Counted from the first letter of the stretch, positions 1 through 13,823 are shown. The stretch: DNA of 64,000 nt from Carposina sasakii (GCA_014607495.2 CP053153.1:1054001-1118000), one strand, 5' to 3'. Notes: a model not told the origin generated them from the sequence alone. Numbers and translations: made by a program.

Positions 1-275
1 CGATGTAATTTTTTTTTTTTTTATTACTTGATTTATAACGTCAAGTGTTTATTCATAGACATATGTTTTTTCATAGACAGATATTAATTATTTCTCGTGA
101 AAAAATCTTGCTTTATGCAGAAAAACACAGTCTATTTACTCAACTTTGGACCCTAATATTTTGGAAACCAGACACTTCCCATGTATGCACCCATGGAGAA
201 AAATGATCGTGATGATGAGGAGATTTCGTAGTTTTCGGGAACGTTGACGACCAAAAATCATGTATACAGGATACA
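1..275 (+). repeat. TIR element of the TACAGGGT family (partial, window edge)
   Basis: Homologous to 57748-58080 and, in reverse, to 5064-5448. The right end reads GACCAAAAATC...TACAGG; the left end is outside the window. Confidence 0.7.
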
Positions 276-1273
276 TATTATATGGATGTCTATAATAGAC
301 ATGGCTGTGTTCTAAGTAATGTAGCTAGAACTGCAGGATACAAATTTTCACCATCAGTAAATTGCTATGTAATCGCCTGTAAAAAGCCTAAGTTTCTAAG
401 TCGACTTTTACGACATACACGAAAGATATAGGAAAACCTTCAAATAAATAGCGCACCGTCCTGGCTGGGTTTGGCTTCGAATCCCGGTGGATGCAAACAT
501 TAACACAGTGAATATCCATGTGTATTTTATATCATAGATGTCCCTATAATTATGTATTTATTTATACCACTGTTTACACAAGACCGTAGGGATCTTACTT
601 TGAGACTTTTAGGTGTTTGAAGGGTGTAGATCTATAAGTACCTACATAATTTGAATTTTGTAAAAGCAACATCGAAGCAGGGTAGAGACTCGAATACGGC
701 ATATCTATGTCTGGCACTTACGTGACTAAATCATTAGACCTGTAAATACATCTAATACCTACAGTTGACCTTATTACGCTCTGTGAGCCACGTGTGGGAA
801 TGTCCAGTGGATTGGAACCCACTACGTTACTTAGATAAATTATAGAGCTTGAATGTATGAAGAGAAAATTACTGAATGCAAATTGTGTTTTTATTCTCTT
901 TTAAACTTTCTTCTCGGTTATTTTAAAATGGAATTGTGAATTTTTGTTACAATTTAAGAATTAAAAAGTTAGATTAAGATTCTCTGGTTTGCTGTCACAT
1001 CTAACGGTAACCAGTAACTAAATACTTTTATGGGTAAACGGAAATGATTTCTTTTAATACTGGATTGACTTGTATAAATGAAATAGGTAAAACGGCCTCA
1101 CGTAGAAAACGTAAAAATGCGTTTGATAACTATTGGATATAGAAATAGTACAAAGAGTGTAGAGATCTTTATAATATAGAGGAGGAGGCTCCAATAGGAA
1201 GCCTTCATTTTGGTGATGAATTTTAACTACGATTGGTGCCAAACGATGTTACATTGTCTTAGTACCTTGTTAC

Positions 1274-1610
1274 TAGCAGTGATAGCCCAGTGGTTAAGAC
1301 GTGCGCCTTCCAAGCAGGAGGCGTAAGTTCGATCCCAGTCACGGGCCTGTACCAATGAATTTATTTTATGTACAGATTTTAATGTTGTAAAATTGTCACT
1401 TAGCTCGTGCCTCGGACCTGCGCCTGATCTCTCTCCGGTCGTATCGGCTTTCCGTTCCATCGGACTATGAGAGTGACGGAATAGAGAGTGCATCTGTGTT
1501 TGCGCACACACTTGTGCACTATAATATCTCGCGTACCTGGCTAATCTCCCTAGAGGTTGGTCGCCTTGGCCGAAATACGGTCGGAGAGATCTTCTTATCT
1601 TACTTACCAT
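1274..1610 (+). repeat. tRNA-derived SINE (copy 1)
   Basis: The head has an A-box-like TAGCCCAGTGGTTAAGA and a B-box-like GTTCGATCCC; the body has CATCTGTGTTTGCGCACACA. Other copies are at 4295-4505 (body only) and 15505-15815. Confidence 0.75.
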
Positions 1611-2104
1611 GTTACGATTACGAGCAACGAATTATACATCGCAATCCCATAACAGAGGTTAGACCGTACAACAAATCTCGGAACGAATGATAACTGTTAT
1701 TATGCAATTATAGTTACAATACCCAGCGGCCGTAATGACTTACTGCACTTGTTTTTATTGTGTTAACGCTCCGTGATATACCTACTTATATACCTTTACA
1801 CAATAATAAAACAGTTTCGTTAGACAGAGATGGCATTTTTTTCTTTGTAGGGTTCCGTGCAAAAGTGAATTAACAGAACCCCCATTGTCTGTCTGTCCGT
1901 CTGTTACGACCAATTTGCTCCGAATCTACTGAACTAAATCAGGTGAAATTTGATAGGTCAGTGTAATCACTCGCACTTGGCCGATTTTTAAGAATTAGCA
2001 TTCATTATATATAATAGATTTGCATATGCCTTTATCTGGCAGTTCTAATGTCTTTATCTTTGTCCCTGCAATTAAATTAACTTGATCCATTTTCAATTTC
2101 AGAA

Positions 2105-5100
2105 ATGGCGGAAATCGTATACCAGAAGAAGAAAATCTCCACCATCGTGGCCGACCCCAACCCGATAATAATATTGCTAGTGATATCCCTTCTACAATTA
2201 TGTGTCTCCCAAGTGATCAACAGGGCCCCCCACTTCATCCCACAAGTGGGAGATATGTCACAGTTCAGTTTACCCGAAGATACGACTGTTGGCACCCCAG
2301 TGTACCATTTAAGAGGTAAAAGTTGTTGTACATGTCATACATAGGTACCTATACATCATCCTATTGCAGTCCACTCCTGCCCCCCTAGCATGACCACGAA
2401 TCATGATTTCATATCGTACGATATAGTATCGTCACTATAGAAAAATCAACATAGCGGCAATATTTATCGTATTTTGACAGGCAAAATGTCGATAAATCGG
2501 TTTATCATATCGTGGTTGCAGGTCATGCTACTTGAGTGTTCCTTTACATTATGGCCCCGCTATGCTAAACGTAGCTGTGGGATCTCTTTCGTAATTCTGC
2601 AGTACTGGATACTATTACGTACATAGTAATGCCATACCTACTTATAAATGAATAGCTTTTTTAATCACACGTGGTAAAGGATAAGCCTACCACTATTATA
2701 AAGGCGTAAGTATGTGAGTGTGTATGTTTGTTACTTCTTCACTTCTAAACAGCCGGAGCGATTTTTATAAAATTTAGTATGGAGTTAGCTGACACCCTGG
2801 ATTAACACGTAGCCTACTTTTTATCCCGGAAAAACATTTTAATCCCGCATATATTCGACATTTTGTTTTTTTTGCAGTCCACGCGGACGTAGTCGAGGGC
2901 AACAGCTAGTGTGACAATAAAAAACAATCCAATGGGAAATATCACCATGTCAACCTATGAAGGGCGTTATTTTACTGAATTACCGCCAAACCAAAGCTTT
3001 ACAAAACAATAATTTATGTCAATACGCTTTTCAGGGATCGATCCAGAGAATGGCCAGCTGAGGTACTCGATATCTGGACAGTACTTCACCGTGGACCCTC
3101 TCACAGGAGTCGTGACCCTCGCCAAAACTCTTAATCGTGAAGAACAAGATACCCTTGAAGTCATTATTAGTATTACTGGTAAACAAACATCTAATAATCT
3201 GACTAAACCAATGCCTTCTATAAAAAGAGCCTATCCACAAAATTTTAGACTCGAAATCAGATATTTATTTTTCAAGATTATATTAACATTCCTGGGTTGT
3301 TTAACAGTTTTCCATACTTCTAGCCTAAACTTTCTGTAACATATAGGCAGCCTGACTTTTTGATCGTCTCCAATTTCAACAAGAAACGATTCTTTGATTT
3401 CATGATAGTCATCGTTTAACCGTAATACATTACCATTTGTAATAATGATAAAGTCTCACTAATGTGAAACATTAAGTAAATGCAAAGTAAGTAAATAAAG
3501 TAGTGGTATGCACTTCCTGCCGATGTATTTCCCGAGCACTACAACATTGGTCTCTTCAAAGCTATAGAGTGAATAGGCACTTTCTAGGCAAACATGTACC
3601 ACCCTAGGCCGCATCTTGCTTAACATCAGGCACGATGGCGGTCAAATGTTTGCCTAGCTACTTGTAAAAAAAAAGATTTTTTATTTTATTTTATTTAAGT
3701 AAATGATTTTCAGACGAAGGAATAGCAAATACAGAACCTAACACGGTGTCTCTCCGCCGTGTGATCCCAGTGAAAGATGTCAACGACAATGTTCCTATAT
3801 TCCACAATAGACCCTACATCGTCAACATTAGTGAGGCTACTCCTGTAGATAGTGAAATCGAGGTAAGAAGAAAACCCTATTTTCATGATACCTACCATTG
3901 TCTTGAATATTCAAGAGCAATAAAATTATTGAATGCAATTATCCATCCAGCTGAAAAGGGACCCGTTTGGCGGTTGCACGTACACGGGACTGACGGGCTC
4001 CAAATAGGGCACACAGTTCTACTTACTGTTCTTCGTTTCATGTTACTTCTACCTGTCTACTTACTTCTTTTAATCTGTATTTCTACCCTATTTCTATTGT
4101 CCTTTTCTATGTTACTTCTGTCCGTGTATGTGTAATTTTCAAATAAAAATCTATTCTATTCTATTCTATTCTATAATTATTGATATGCTATTATAAATAA
4201 GGCTTAAATTATATTATTAATCTTTCTTGACCAATAAATATTGAAAATAAAAAAATATATTATCTAGCTATTATATCGTACTACTCGTATTATATCACTA
4301 TCCCTACCTCGGAAAGCACGTAAAACCGTTGGTTCTGCACCTGACCTCTCGTGTCGGCTTTCCTGTCCCATCGTACTATGAGAGTGAGGGAATAGAAAGT
4401 GCATCTGTGTTTGCGCACACACTTGTGCACTATATTATCTCCTGCGTACCTGGCCAATCTCCGTAGAGATTGGTCGCCTTGGCCAAAACACGGTCGGAGA
4501 TCATCATCATATCACTATGAACGATTGGACTGTCCTTAATAAATATTGATCCTTGATGTGTGAGTTCAAGCTTTATAGGTATATACTAATTTCAGGTGAC
4601 GCCAAAAATTATCATCACCGACATAGATGAAGGAATTCAATGCAGAAATCAAGGTGTCCTGCTCCATTAAGGAAAAAGGAAGTGATGTCGAAGCTTGCTC
4701 CACTTTTCGAGTAGTCACAGATATGGTAAATAGTTTTTAAAACTCTATTTATCCACTTTCATTCATATGGGCAAAATTGTTGTATAATAATATGCACATT
4801 TTTGGGTAAATGTTTAACCTTATTATATACTAGTGGACGCCCGCGTATCTGTCCGCGTGGACTGCAGAAAAAACAAAATGTGGAAATTTGCCGTGATAAA
4901 AACATTTTCCCGTGATAAAAATGTTAAGTGTTAAGTTATATGTTAAGTGGGACCTGTCACAATATATTCCTGAAAACTGCATGGAAATCGGTTCAGCCGT
5001 CTCTTAGATTAGCGTGCGCAAACATCGATCCGTTACAATTTTATTATAGGTATATGTACCTATATACAGAGTGGTTTTTGGTCGTCAACGTTCCTGAAAA

Positions 5101-8100
5101 CTACGGAATCTTCTCACCATCACGATCATTTTTCTCCATGGAAGCATACCTGGGAAGTGTCTGGTTTCCAAAATAATAGGGTCCAAAGTTGAGTAAAAAG
5201 ACTGCGTTTTTCTGCATAAATGCACATTGACGCGTGTAGCAAGATTTTTTCATGAGAAATAATTAATATCTGTCTATGGAAAAACTAGCATAAACACTGG
5301 ACACTATAAATTTCGCCCGATCAAGGAATTAATTTTAAAAAAAATTTACATCATTTCCCAGCACTTTTTTTTTGGCATAAACTTACTTTATTTGATGTAT
5401 AGAGTACGTACCCTTCGTTAAGGGTGGCAACGAAAAAATACCCTGTATAGATAGAAGATAAGTAAATTAGGTATATATAACTTTACAGTTTTTTTAATAT
5501 ACTTTACAGATTACACCAAATAAATACCAAGTACGCCTCTTCTTAAAGCGTGCACTTGACTTTGAGAGTCGATCAGCCTACATCATCAGTTTAGAAGCTC
5601 AAGACATGTCGGACAATCCTCTGAGAGCAACCGCCAGCGTTTCAGTTGCTGTATGGGATGTTCAGGATCAACCTCCCGTATTTCTTAATGCGCCCTATTC
5701 TGCTATTGTAGCCGAAAATACACCCCCGGTAAATATAGAGCAACTAACATGACAAGAAATAAAGTTCACGAATGAAAATACAATTTAAGATATTACATAT
5801 TACTGATGTATTTGAATAATTTTCAGAATACCAGTATAATGGAAATCATTGCGAAAGATGGAGATTCTGCTAATCCTCGGCCAGTCTTGCTGACTTTAGA
5901 AGGCGATAGTCAACAATATTTCAAATTATTACCAGAAAGAGCAATTGGTAAAGCAACTTTGGTAGCTTCTGACATACCGATTGACAGAGAGAGTGATATT
6001 GTTCTACAAAGTGGAGGAGTATATAGCTTTTCCATAAAGGTATGTAATTAATAATAATCCAGAATTAAATACAAAAAATATTTCTTCAATAGCGTGAAAT
6101 AAATAACAGTTTCTAATCTACAACTTGTATACAATATTATCTTTTACCTTACAGGCAACAGAACTCATCAATAATGAGGTACCTTCGGATTATACAGTAA
6201 TGCCAATAACAATTATTGTAACAGATGTCGATGATCATGTTCCCAAATTCAATAAAAAAGTTTTTGATATATCTATCCCTGAAAATATTGAAAATGGTAG
6301 CCCAGTACCAGGTTTATCAATTTATGTAGAAGACATAGATATAGGTCAAAACAGCAAATATGACTTGGAATTACGTGATGTATTCAATTCGCAGGGCGTA
6401 TTTTCGTTAAGCCCAGAACATGGCGAAGGACGAACCCCATTAACAATCAAAGTCATAGATTCATCAAAACTAGATTATGACGTAGATAATGACGAAGATA
6501 GAATGTATAGTTTTGATATTGTAACATTGTCACATGGCAATGAGTTATCATCAGCTAGAGTTAATATTAACTTGCTGGATATGAATGACAATTCTCCAAT
6601 ATTTGACGATTTAAGCTATAAGTTTAACGTTTTGGAAAATGCTACTATTGGTATAAAAATAGGTGATGCTCAAGCTACTGACAGAGACTACGGTATATTT
6701 GGCGAAATCGAATATACCCTTACAGGATTTGGTTCCAATCTTTTTAAAACTGACCAACATACTGGTGGAATCTATGTTGCACATAAACTAGACTATGAAA
6801 AACAAAAAAGCTATAGTCTTACGCTATTTGCTAAAGACGGTGGGGGTAAAACAACTACGGCTAGTATTTTTGTGGAAGTACTAGACGTTAACGATAATGC
6901 TCCTATTTTTGAATCTTTCGAATATAGTCGAACAATAAGAGACGGAGCAACTATTTTCGAACCACAATTTGTAATTCGTGTAAGTTACATTCTATTGTTT
7001 ATTTAGAATATTCATATTTTGCTTCTTATTTATACTAAGATCGTTTTTTTATCAAACAGGCCTATGATATTGACGGGCTTACTCAAGGAAATGGAAGAAT
7101 TCGATACTCCATTGAATCCGACAATAGCATTGCGCATAAAGGAAATGTTTTTGTTATCGACGAAGATACTGGAGAAATAACTATCATACATAAAGTCGAA
7201 ACCATGGATACACCTAGGGGTCAATATGAACTAGTCGTAAGAGCTACTGACTATGGTAATATATTTCGAATTATGTTTTAATTTATACAAAAATGCTTTT
7301 GAAATTGTTGAATAAATGAAAACATTTAAAATTTTACAGGTACACCACCTCTTTATAATGAAACAAGGATTTATATTCGAGTGGGTGTCCCAGGCAATCA
7401 AAGGCCAACATTCAAGGGTAATTACCATAGTTACAAATATACTGTTGCTCAACGTAATCCTGACAGCAATGAAGATTTTACATTTGATTTAAATCCAATG
7501 AATTATAAGGCAACTATAAGGGAAGATGCAAAACCAGGGCAAAATGTAACAATGGTCTTAGCAAATGATCCAGATGGCTTGGATGATTTACTAACATACC
7601 ATATTGTATCAGGTGCGAAAGATAACTTCGTGATTGATGAAAAGTAAGTTTTTTTTTTCATAAAAATAGTAATTTACTTTAATATTTCGTGACAAAAAGT
7701 ACATACTACAAATAATATTTTAATACTTACTTAATGTATATTTTCAGAAGTGGTCTCATCACAGTATCCAACGATGCAAATCTGGATCGCGACGTTAATA
7801 TGGATAAATATGAAATATTAGTTTCAGCTGTGGATAGTGGTGTACCCATACCAGAGACAGCTACTACCTACTGTATTTGTAACAATTCAAGACGTCAATG
7901 ATAAGCCACCAAAGTTCAATATGACTGAAACAACTACTTACATATCCGAAATAACTAAAATAGGAAGTAAAGTAACTCAAGCAACGGCGATAGATAGTGA
8001 TGTAAATGCAAAATTACAATATAGTCTGATCGAACCAATAAAAGCGTTCTCTAAAGCTGGCGTACAACTAAGATTGAACTCGCTTTATGATTACAAAAAT

Positions 8101-11100
8101 ATTTTTCGAATCGATAGAGATACAGGTGAAATTCTAGTCAATGGAACATTGGATTACAGTCAAGCATCTATTGTAATTTTAACTATAAAAGTAATTGATA
8201 TTAATGCTGAAAAGAATATAGACAAGCAATTTGATGTCATAGAACATACTATATACATACAACCTTATGCCGATAAGAATCCACAATTCATAAACCCAGG
8301 CTGGACCAGTTCAAATCCAGTGATTTATCAAAAAATTAAAGAAGGTCAACCTATAGGTAGTACTGTTCTAGTTTTGATGGCAGAAGATCCAATTTCCGGC
8401 CACGTAGTTTCGAACTTCAAAGTGATTAATTCTGAAACAGGTCTACTGCAAGTAGACCCATTAAGTGGTCAGGTTGTTTTAACTACGGATTTAGATTACG
8501 AGGAATTAACGAATCCGAATTTAACATTGACAGTGAAAGCCACAAGTAATGACGGTAGCAAACATAGTCTGGCCAAGATTATAATAGAAGTTGCCAATAT
8601 AAATGATAACTCTCCAAAATTTGAAAAAGAGGTAAGTTAAAATATTAGATTAGAAAGGGTATACCTAATGTTAATAATCTCTTATTATGTGGTTAGATTA
8701 TTTTTTTAAAATCTTAATTGCAGCTTTACAAAGTAAGTGTTTTGGAGTCTGTGAAGAAATCAGAACTTATTTTTATTATAAAAGCAACTGATAGTGATGC
8801 TGTACTTACAGAAGAGGATAAAATGAAAGGATTTTCAGATATACGATATTCATTACGAGGCGAAAATTCAGATCTTTTTACAATAAATAATGTTACTGGA
8901 GAAATAAGGGTAAGCACTAAGAATTTTACAATTTTTATGCTAGCAGGGCTTCACTAAATTACTTACATCAACATACACTTGTCCCCGCTATACTAAACGT
9001 AGCTATGAGATCTCCTCTATGATCTCAGAATGATTTCGGCAACACAGTGTAACATAATATGTATATGATTAATTGTGTGATAAATTTTAAAATGTTTTTC
9101 CAGCTTGCACCAAATAAGTCACTAGACCGTGAACGTCAATCTGTTTTACGATTAGAAATAGAAGCGATGGATACTCCTAAAGGTGGAGCAGAAAGACTCA
9201 AATCAGCTGCTACCATTTTAGTTGACGTACTAGATGTTGATGATAATGCCCCATCGTTTGAGAAAAAAGTTTACACAGGTAGGCTAGGGAAGAGTGCAGA
9301 TATATATATTGTGGAAAAAATGTTACGCTGTGAACGTAAATGCAAGATATTCTCACTTCATACTTTAATATTTCAGCTGTTGTGCCAGAAAATGTACCAA
9401 TAGGAATAAGCGTCGTGAACATAACCGCAACCGACCCTGATGAAGGTTTAGGGGGAGAAATCAAATATGAATTCCTAGACGAAGGGGAAGCAAATGGTAT
9501 AGTATATCCAAGTACAAATCACGGTGAAACAATATTAATACTATTTTGAGTGAACGTCTTCTTTATTAAGGGCTTTATTTATATTTCTGGGTTAACGTAA
9601 CCGTCCTGTACTTAAATTGTAGTATGAAGGTTTACTTTATTTAGTACAAACACACATTATTTACTTTTTTATTATCAATTTATCAACAAATTATTATATT
9701 AGCGGTATACTCCATACATACTTCAATCATAATGATTTACATTTAGAAAAAATATTTACTTATGCCTTAAAGCTAGATAAGGATAAAAGCATACCTGTTA
9801 TGCATATTATTGTACAATCACTGATGTGAAAGTGTGTTACAGGGCTTTTCTCAATCAACCAGGAAACAGGACAAATATCAACTAAAAGAGACTTAACAGG
9901 CAGAGGCCGTACTGACCCCTATAGACTATTGGTTGGCGCTACAGACGGTGGGGGGCATACTGATGAAGCATCATTATCCCTTTATATTGGAGACGTTAGC
10001 GCAAATGATGGAATCCCAAGATTTATACGACCTGCTGATGGTGAAAAATTAAGCGTCAGTGAGGTGAGTTTGCATTTTATTTACATCGTTGTATGTAGGT
10101 ATTGTTTTAACATCTACAAAATCTGTTACAATTAATATACTTTTACGGTTTCCAGAAATAAATCATGCCTCGTATTCTATGTAGCTTAGTTATTATGTCT
10201 GTATAATTTGCAGGATGCAGTCATAGGAAGTCCAGTATTCCAAGCTGTGGCAAGTGACCCTGATGATCCAACCCAACCATCCGGACAACTTTACTATTCT
10301 ATACAACAGAGTAATGCTGACGCTAAGGCTTTTGCTATCGGTAAGCCTTCGTATTCCATATTCTTGTAAAAAAAAGAAGCATTTCAACTTTCTTTTTCCA
10401 CCAAACACTTGCAACCCACACGTCATCATTCGAAACATTCGTTAATAAAGTCTATGAGCGAATTTTAGTTCGTTTGGTGGAATAGATACTTTCAATCTAT
10501 TAAGATTTATCACACTACACATAGTCGTATAACGCCAAGAATGGACAATAATTACATACATTTTCAGATTCTCATTCGGGTTTAGTAACTACCCGTCAGT
10601 CTTTAGACCGAGAAAAGAAAGCTACATACACATTAGTATTACTGGTTACGGATAAGGGTACACCTCCTCAACAGAGCATAAGAATAGTGGAAGTGACCAT
10701 TAATGATGTTGATGACCATAAGCCTCACTTTGGAAGAAATATAGTAAGTACCTACATCAAAATTCTTATAAGCTCTAAAATAATACAAAACCTGTCTTAT
10801 CATAAAATCCCTCTATACTTTAGTAAATACTATTGATTTTAACAGTTTAATACGCCAGTTTCTAAATGGGTTTGGGACCCTATTTTTATAGAGACCTTAG
10901 ACAAGTGGTGAAAGGGCTGGCATCTACCTCACATGTCTCAAATACCTATTAGGCAGTTGCAATATGTTATGAAAACTAGGTAGATAAATGTGGTTGTTTT
11001 CTTTTAGGATGATCCTCCAATACTGATGGCAATTAAGGAGGAAGTACCTGTGGACACAGTAATGGGAAACATCGAAGCTATAGATGAAGATCTTGGTGAA

Positions 11101-13612
11101 AATGCTGCAATTGACTACGTTATTACAGGTACTTTTAACTGTAATAATAAATACAATAAATTTTATATTTTAGATTCCTGTTACTAATAATATTATATTA
11201 TTTTATAGCTGGAAATGATATGGGCCTCATAAAGTTAGAACGCACAAATGACAGCAAAGCAGTTATAAAAGTTGCTTCAAGAATCGATCGTGAAAAGATT
11301 GCCCGTCATGTGTTTACTGTAAAATGTTTCAAATATGGATCGACACCAAAAATCTCAAAATATTACAATAGACTGGTGAGTCATTTGTTCTGGGTGCTTA
11401 CACAATATATTTTAAATTAAGTTTATGTTAACTTTTCCGTCAATAACGCATAGACACTAGGTATCACACGCTAAATGAAGGCTTCCTTTTAGAGTGAATA
11501 TTGAACCTCTGTAGCAGGGGTAGCCGACATGGTTAGTTCCCATTTATCTATCGTCTATATCTAGAGACATCATCCTATGCACAAATACTAATTACATACT
11601 TCTTGAAATCTATACATATAATAAAATTGTAACAGATCGATGTTTGTGCACGCTAATCTCAGAAACAGCTGGACCGATTTCGATGCAGTTTTCAGGAATA
11701 TATTGTGACAGGTCCCACTTAACATATAGGCTACTTTTTATCCCGGGAAAATGTTTTTATCCCGGATATTTTCTACATCTTATTTTTTTTCTATAGCCCA
11801 CGCGAACGGAGTCGCGGGCGTCCACTAGTCTTAAATAAAACGGCATAGTTCAGTATTATGTGGTACATGGCCTTAACATGATAGTAACATGCTAAACGAT
11901 ATATTCTAGAGAACATATATATATGTTTCAGGATCCATCGGAAATACAAATTCAAATGAAAGTGATTGATATTGATGACCATTTACCGGAGTTCGAAAGC
12001 GCTAATTTGACTGTTGGGGTTCGTCTTAATGTTGCCATAGATACTGTGGTAGCTACAATTAAAGCTATCGATAAAGATCCCGATGCTTTGCCAATTAATT
12101 ACCGACTGGTCAACGGTACTTTCGAATCTCCGATAAAATCCAGATCAACTGATAACATCACTGATGTTATTGTTCTAAATAACTCAAGCGGAGAGATGAA
12201 GATTATAAAGAACTTGATTCATTATGCTGATGGAACATTTAGGTAAGATGAAACATTTTTCTAAATAAATGGCGAAATTAACGTTCTAATATTAATATAA
12301 GCTTAATTTGTTTGTTAAAATTTACAGATTGATAGTCCGTGCTAATAATTCGGCAGATGAAGAAAGATTCAGCGATATTATGGTAGAGGTAAGTGATTTA
12401 ACATTTAACAATGATTTAACATTCGGTAGAAGTAGTAGATGGGAATACCTGACAGCAGCCTCTTAGGTAATTCACTCTACCTCACGCTCCAACAAATATG
12501 TCGCAATCAAGGAAAACATAATGGAAAAAAATATCTTACTTACCTACAGAATAACAATACTTATATGGATAATTTGTTGTTTTCAGGTGGTAGTGGTCCG
12601 GGAGAGGGATCTTCTCAGACTGATCTTGGATGGTGGTCCTAGAGCTAAGGTCGATGACCTCAGAAAGAAGATGTCATCAGTCCTAGCCGCTAAGGGAGTT
12701 CGGATGCAGCTGCATGATGTGTCGCAAATGCCATTACACTCCAATCCAGGGTAAGCCATATCTTGTATCGTATCTAGAATACCGAATAAATAAAATAAAA
12801 ACTAGACTTTGATTCACTCAGGCAAAACTATAATAACTAACTATTACAGATGCATGGTTTTGGTTTTTTTAAAAAACCTTGATGAAATATAAAGTTTTAC
12901 AGTATCACTATCCATTGAATAATGTTAGGAATGTTTATTTATAGGCCATGCTTCCAATTCCGAAGAATGGATACCGGAGATGCCCTAACGCCGAAAGCCA
13001 TGAAGGCTACAATCCGGTCTCTTGGACCTGAACTACAAAATATTCTAGAAACCTACCAAGTTCGAAACATCACCAGTTGCGGAGTTTCACGAACGAAACA
13101 TTCGCCAGCACAGCATGCATTGCTGGGTTTGGCTGCAATGCTTCCTTTGGCTGCATTGATAGCAGCCATTGTATTGTGCTGTATGCACTCTAGTGGTAAG
13201 TAACGATCGCTTTGTACCAGAATTGGCAAAATGTGGGCGATATAACTATACGAGTACATGGATAAGTAGATACTGAATATTAGCTTCTTCCTTTCCAATA
13301 ATGTGTGAGGTTTCCGAATCTTTACATGGACTTGAAAATTATTTATTTAAATTCATCATCCACTGGCCCATTTTCACTTATGTATTTTGTTTCGGTGCAA
13401 TATGCTTTTTTTAAACCATTTATCGTTATAATACCGCTACATTAGATTTTCTGCACCGTCCATAGAAAATCGTCAGTTTACCATAATTTACATTTTCAGC
13501 AAAACGTCGAGCGCGTTCAGCGTTACTACTGGCGAGGGAGCCTCCACCAATGGCGGCGAGCAATATTTCAGTACCAACGAGATTATACTCCGAACCCTTG
13601 TACAACACGTGA
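2105..13612 (+). CDS. Cad87A: Cadherin-87A-like transmembrane cadherin, 23 coding exons, two frame-breaking insertions
   Basis: Calcium-dependent adhesion protein of the plasma membrane. Coding exons: 2105-2315, 3035-3178, 3714-3862, 4596-4725, 5510-5728, 5827-6039, 6155-6979, 7060-7255, 7340-7643, 7748-8631, 8724-8909, 9104-9278, 9377-9496, 9843-10063, 10214-10340, 10568-10743, 11008-11128, 11209-11375, 11932-12242, 12328-12388, 12587-12750, 12945-13195, 13500-13612. Every junction is GT-AG and phases agree, giving 1,821 residues if one extra base in exon 4 and one net base in exon 10 are ignored. Seen: an N-terminal hydrophobic signal or anchor (about residues 21-36), about 13 cadherin repeats each ending in a DxNDxxPxF-type linker, a membrane-proximal region, one transmembrane helix near the C-terminus, and a short tail of about 40 residues ending LYNT. 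The start ATG lies two bases after a splice acceptor, so a 5' UTR exon is upstream. The Cad87A assignment rests on the overall pattern and remembered insect orthologues; another multi-repeat cadherin is possible. Confidence 0.8.
2397..2529 (+). repeat. Palindromic short repeat (copy 1), cadherin intron 1
   Basis: 133 bp with AGCATGACC/GGTCATGCT ends and internal ATCGTACGAT palindromes; same family as 23091 and 25905. Confidence 0.7.
2690..2911 (+). repeat. RTE-like tail fragment, cadherin intron 1
   Basis: Carries GTCCACGCGGACGTAGTCG, TTTTTATCCCGG and a GCTAGT end shared with other copies in the window. Confidence 0.6.
3950..4177 (+). repeat. Short retroposon with a pentanucleotide tail
   Basis: About 200 bp ending in AATAAAAATC followed by (TTCTA)n at 4155-4177, a pattern of SINE or LINE tails. 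Confidence 0.5.
4295..4505 (+). repeat. tRNA-derived SINE body (copy 2)
   Basis: Matches the body of 1274-1610 without the tRNA-like head; lies in cadherin intron 3. Confidence 0.65.
4828..5055 (-). repeat. RTE-like tail fragment, cadherin intron 4
   Basis: Minus-strand copy of the family at 11612, joined directly to the TIR element that follows. Confidence 0.6.
5064..5448 (-). mobile_element. TIR element of the TACAGGGT family, about 385 bp
   Basis: Ends read TATACAGAGTGGTTTTT and AAAAAATACCCTGTATA, an inverted pair. Homologous to 1-275, 14337-14475 and 57748-58080. No transposase frame. Confidence 0.75.
8960..9045 (+). repeat. Short repeat fragment with GCTATACTAAACGTAGC
   Basis: Shares this block with 2552-2615, 28190-28275, 59085-59265 and 60118-60220. 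It lies in cadherin intron 11. Confidence 0.5.
11612..11830 (+). repeat. RTE-like tail fragment, cadherin intron 18
   Basis: Contains GATTTCGATGCAG, repeated TTTTTATCCCGG and GAGTCGCGGGCG; matches the reverse of 4828-5055 and 22110-22345. Confidence 0.6.
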
Positions 13613-13692
13613 GGAGATATACCAGAAATATGATCACTAAAAAAGGCCATACCAATGAATTGTGTTTTTAAACCATGTTGAAACAAATGGTC

Positions 13693-13823
13693 GAAGCCCA
13701 AACCACTTGTCCGTTTTAACATCTGTGTCGAAATAACGGACATCTTTAATAGTTCTAAATTTAAACTATTAATGATGTCCGTTACTTCAACACAGATTTA
13801 AAAACGGACAAGTGGTAAGCTTC
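13693..13823 (+). repeat. 131-bp near-perfect inverted repeat in the cadherin 3' UTR
   Basis: The left arm from 13693 (GAAGC...) pairs with the right arm ending at 13823 (...GCTTC), with only a few mismatches across arms of about 60 bases. The loop, around 13754-13762, is short and AT-rich. It starts 81 bases after the cadherin stop codon and ends immediately before an AATAAA. It could be a small foldback transposon or a hairpin RNA; I saw no second copy in the window. Confidence 0.85.

Noticed and set aside
2105..13612. Assignment to Cad99C/protocadherin-15 type
   Set aside because: The tail is only about 40 residues and there are about 13 repeats, whereas that type has a long cytoplasmic tail and fewer repeats.
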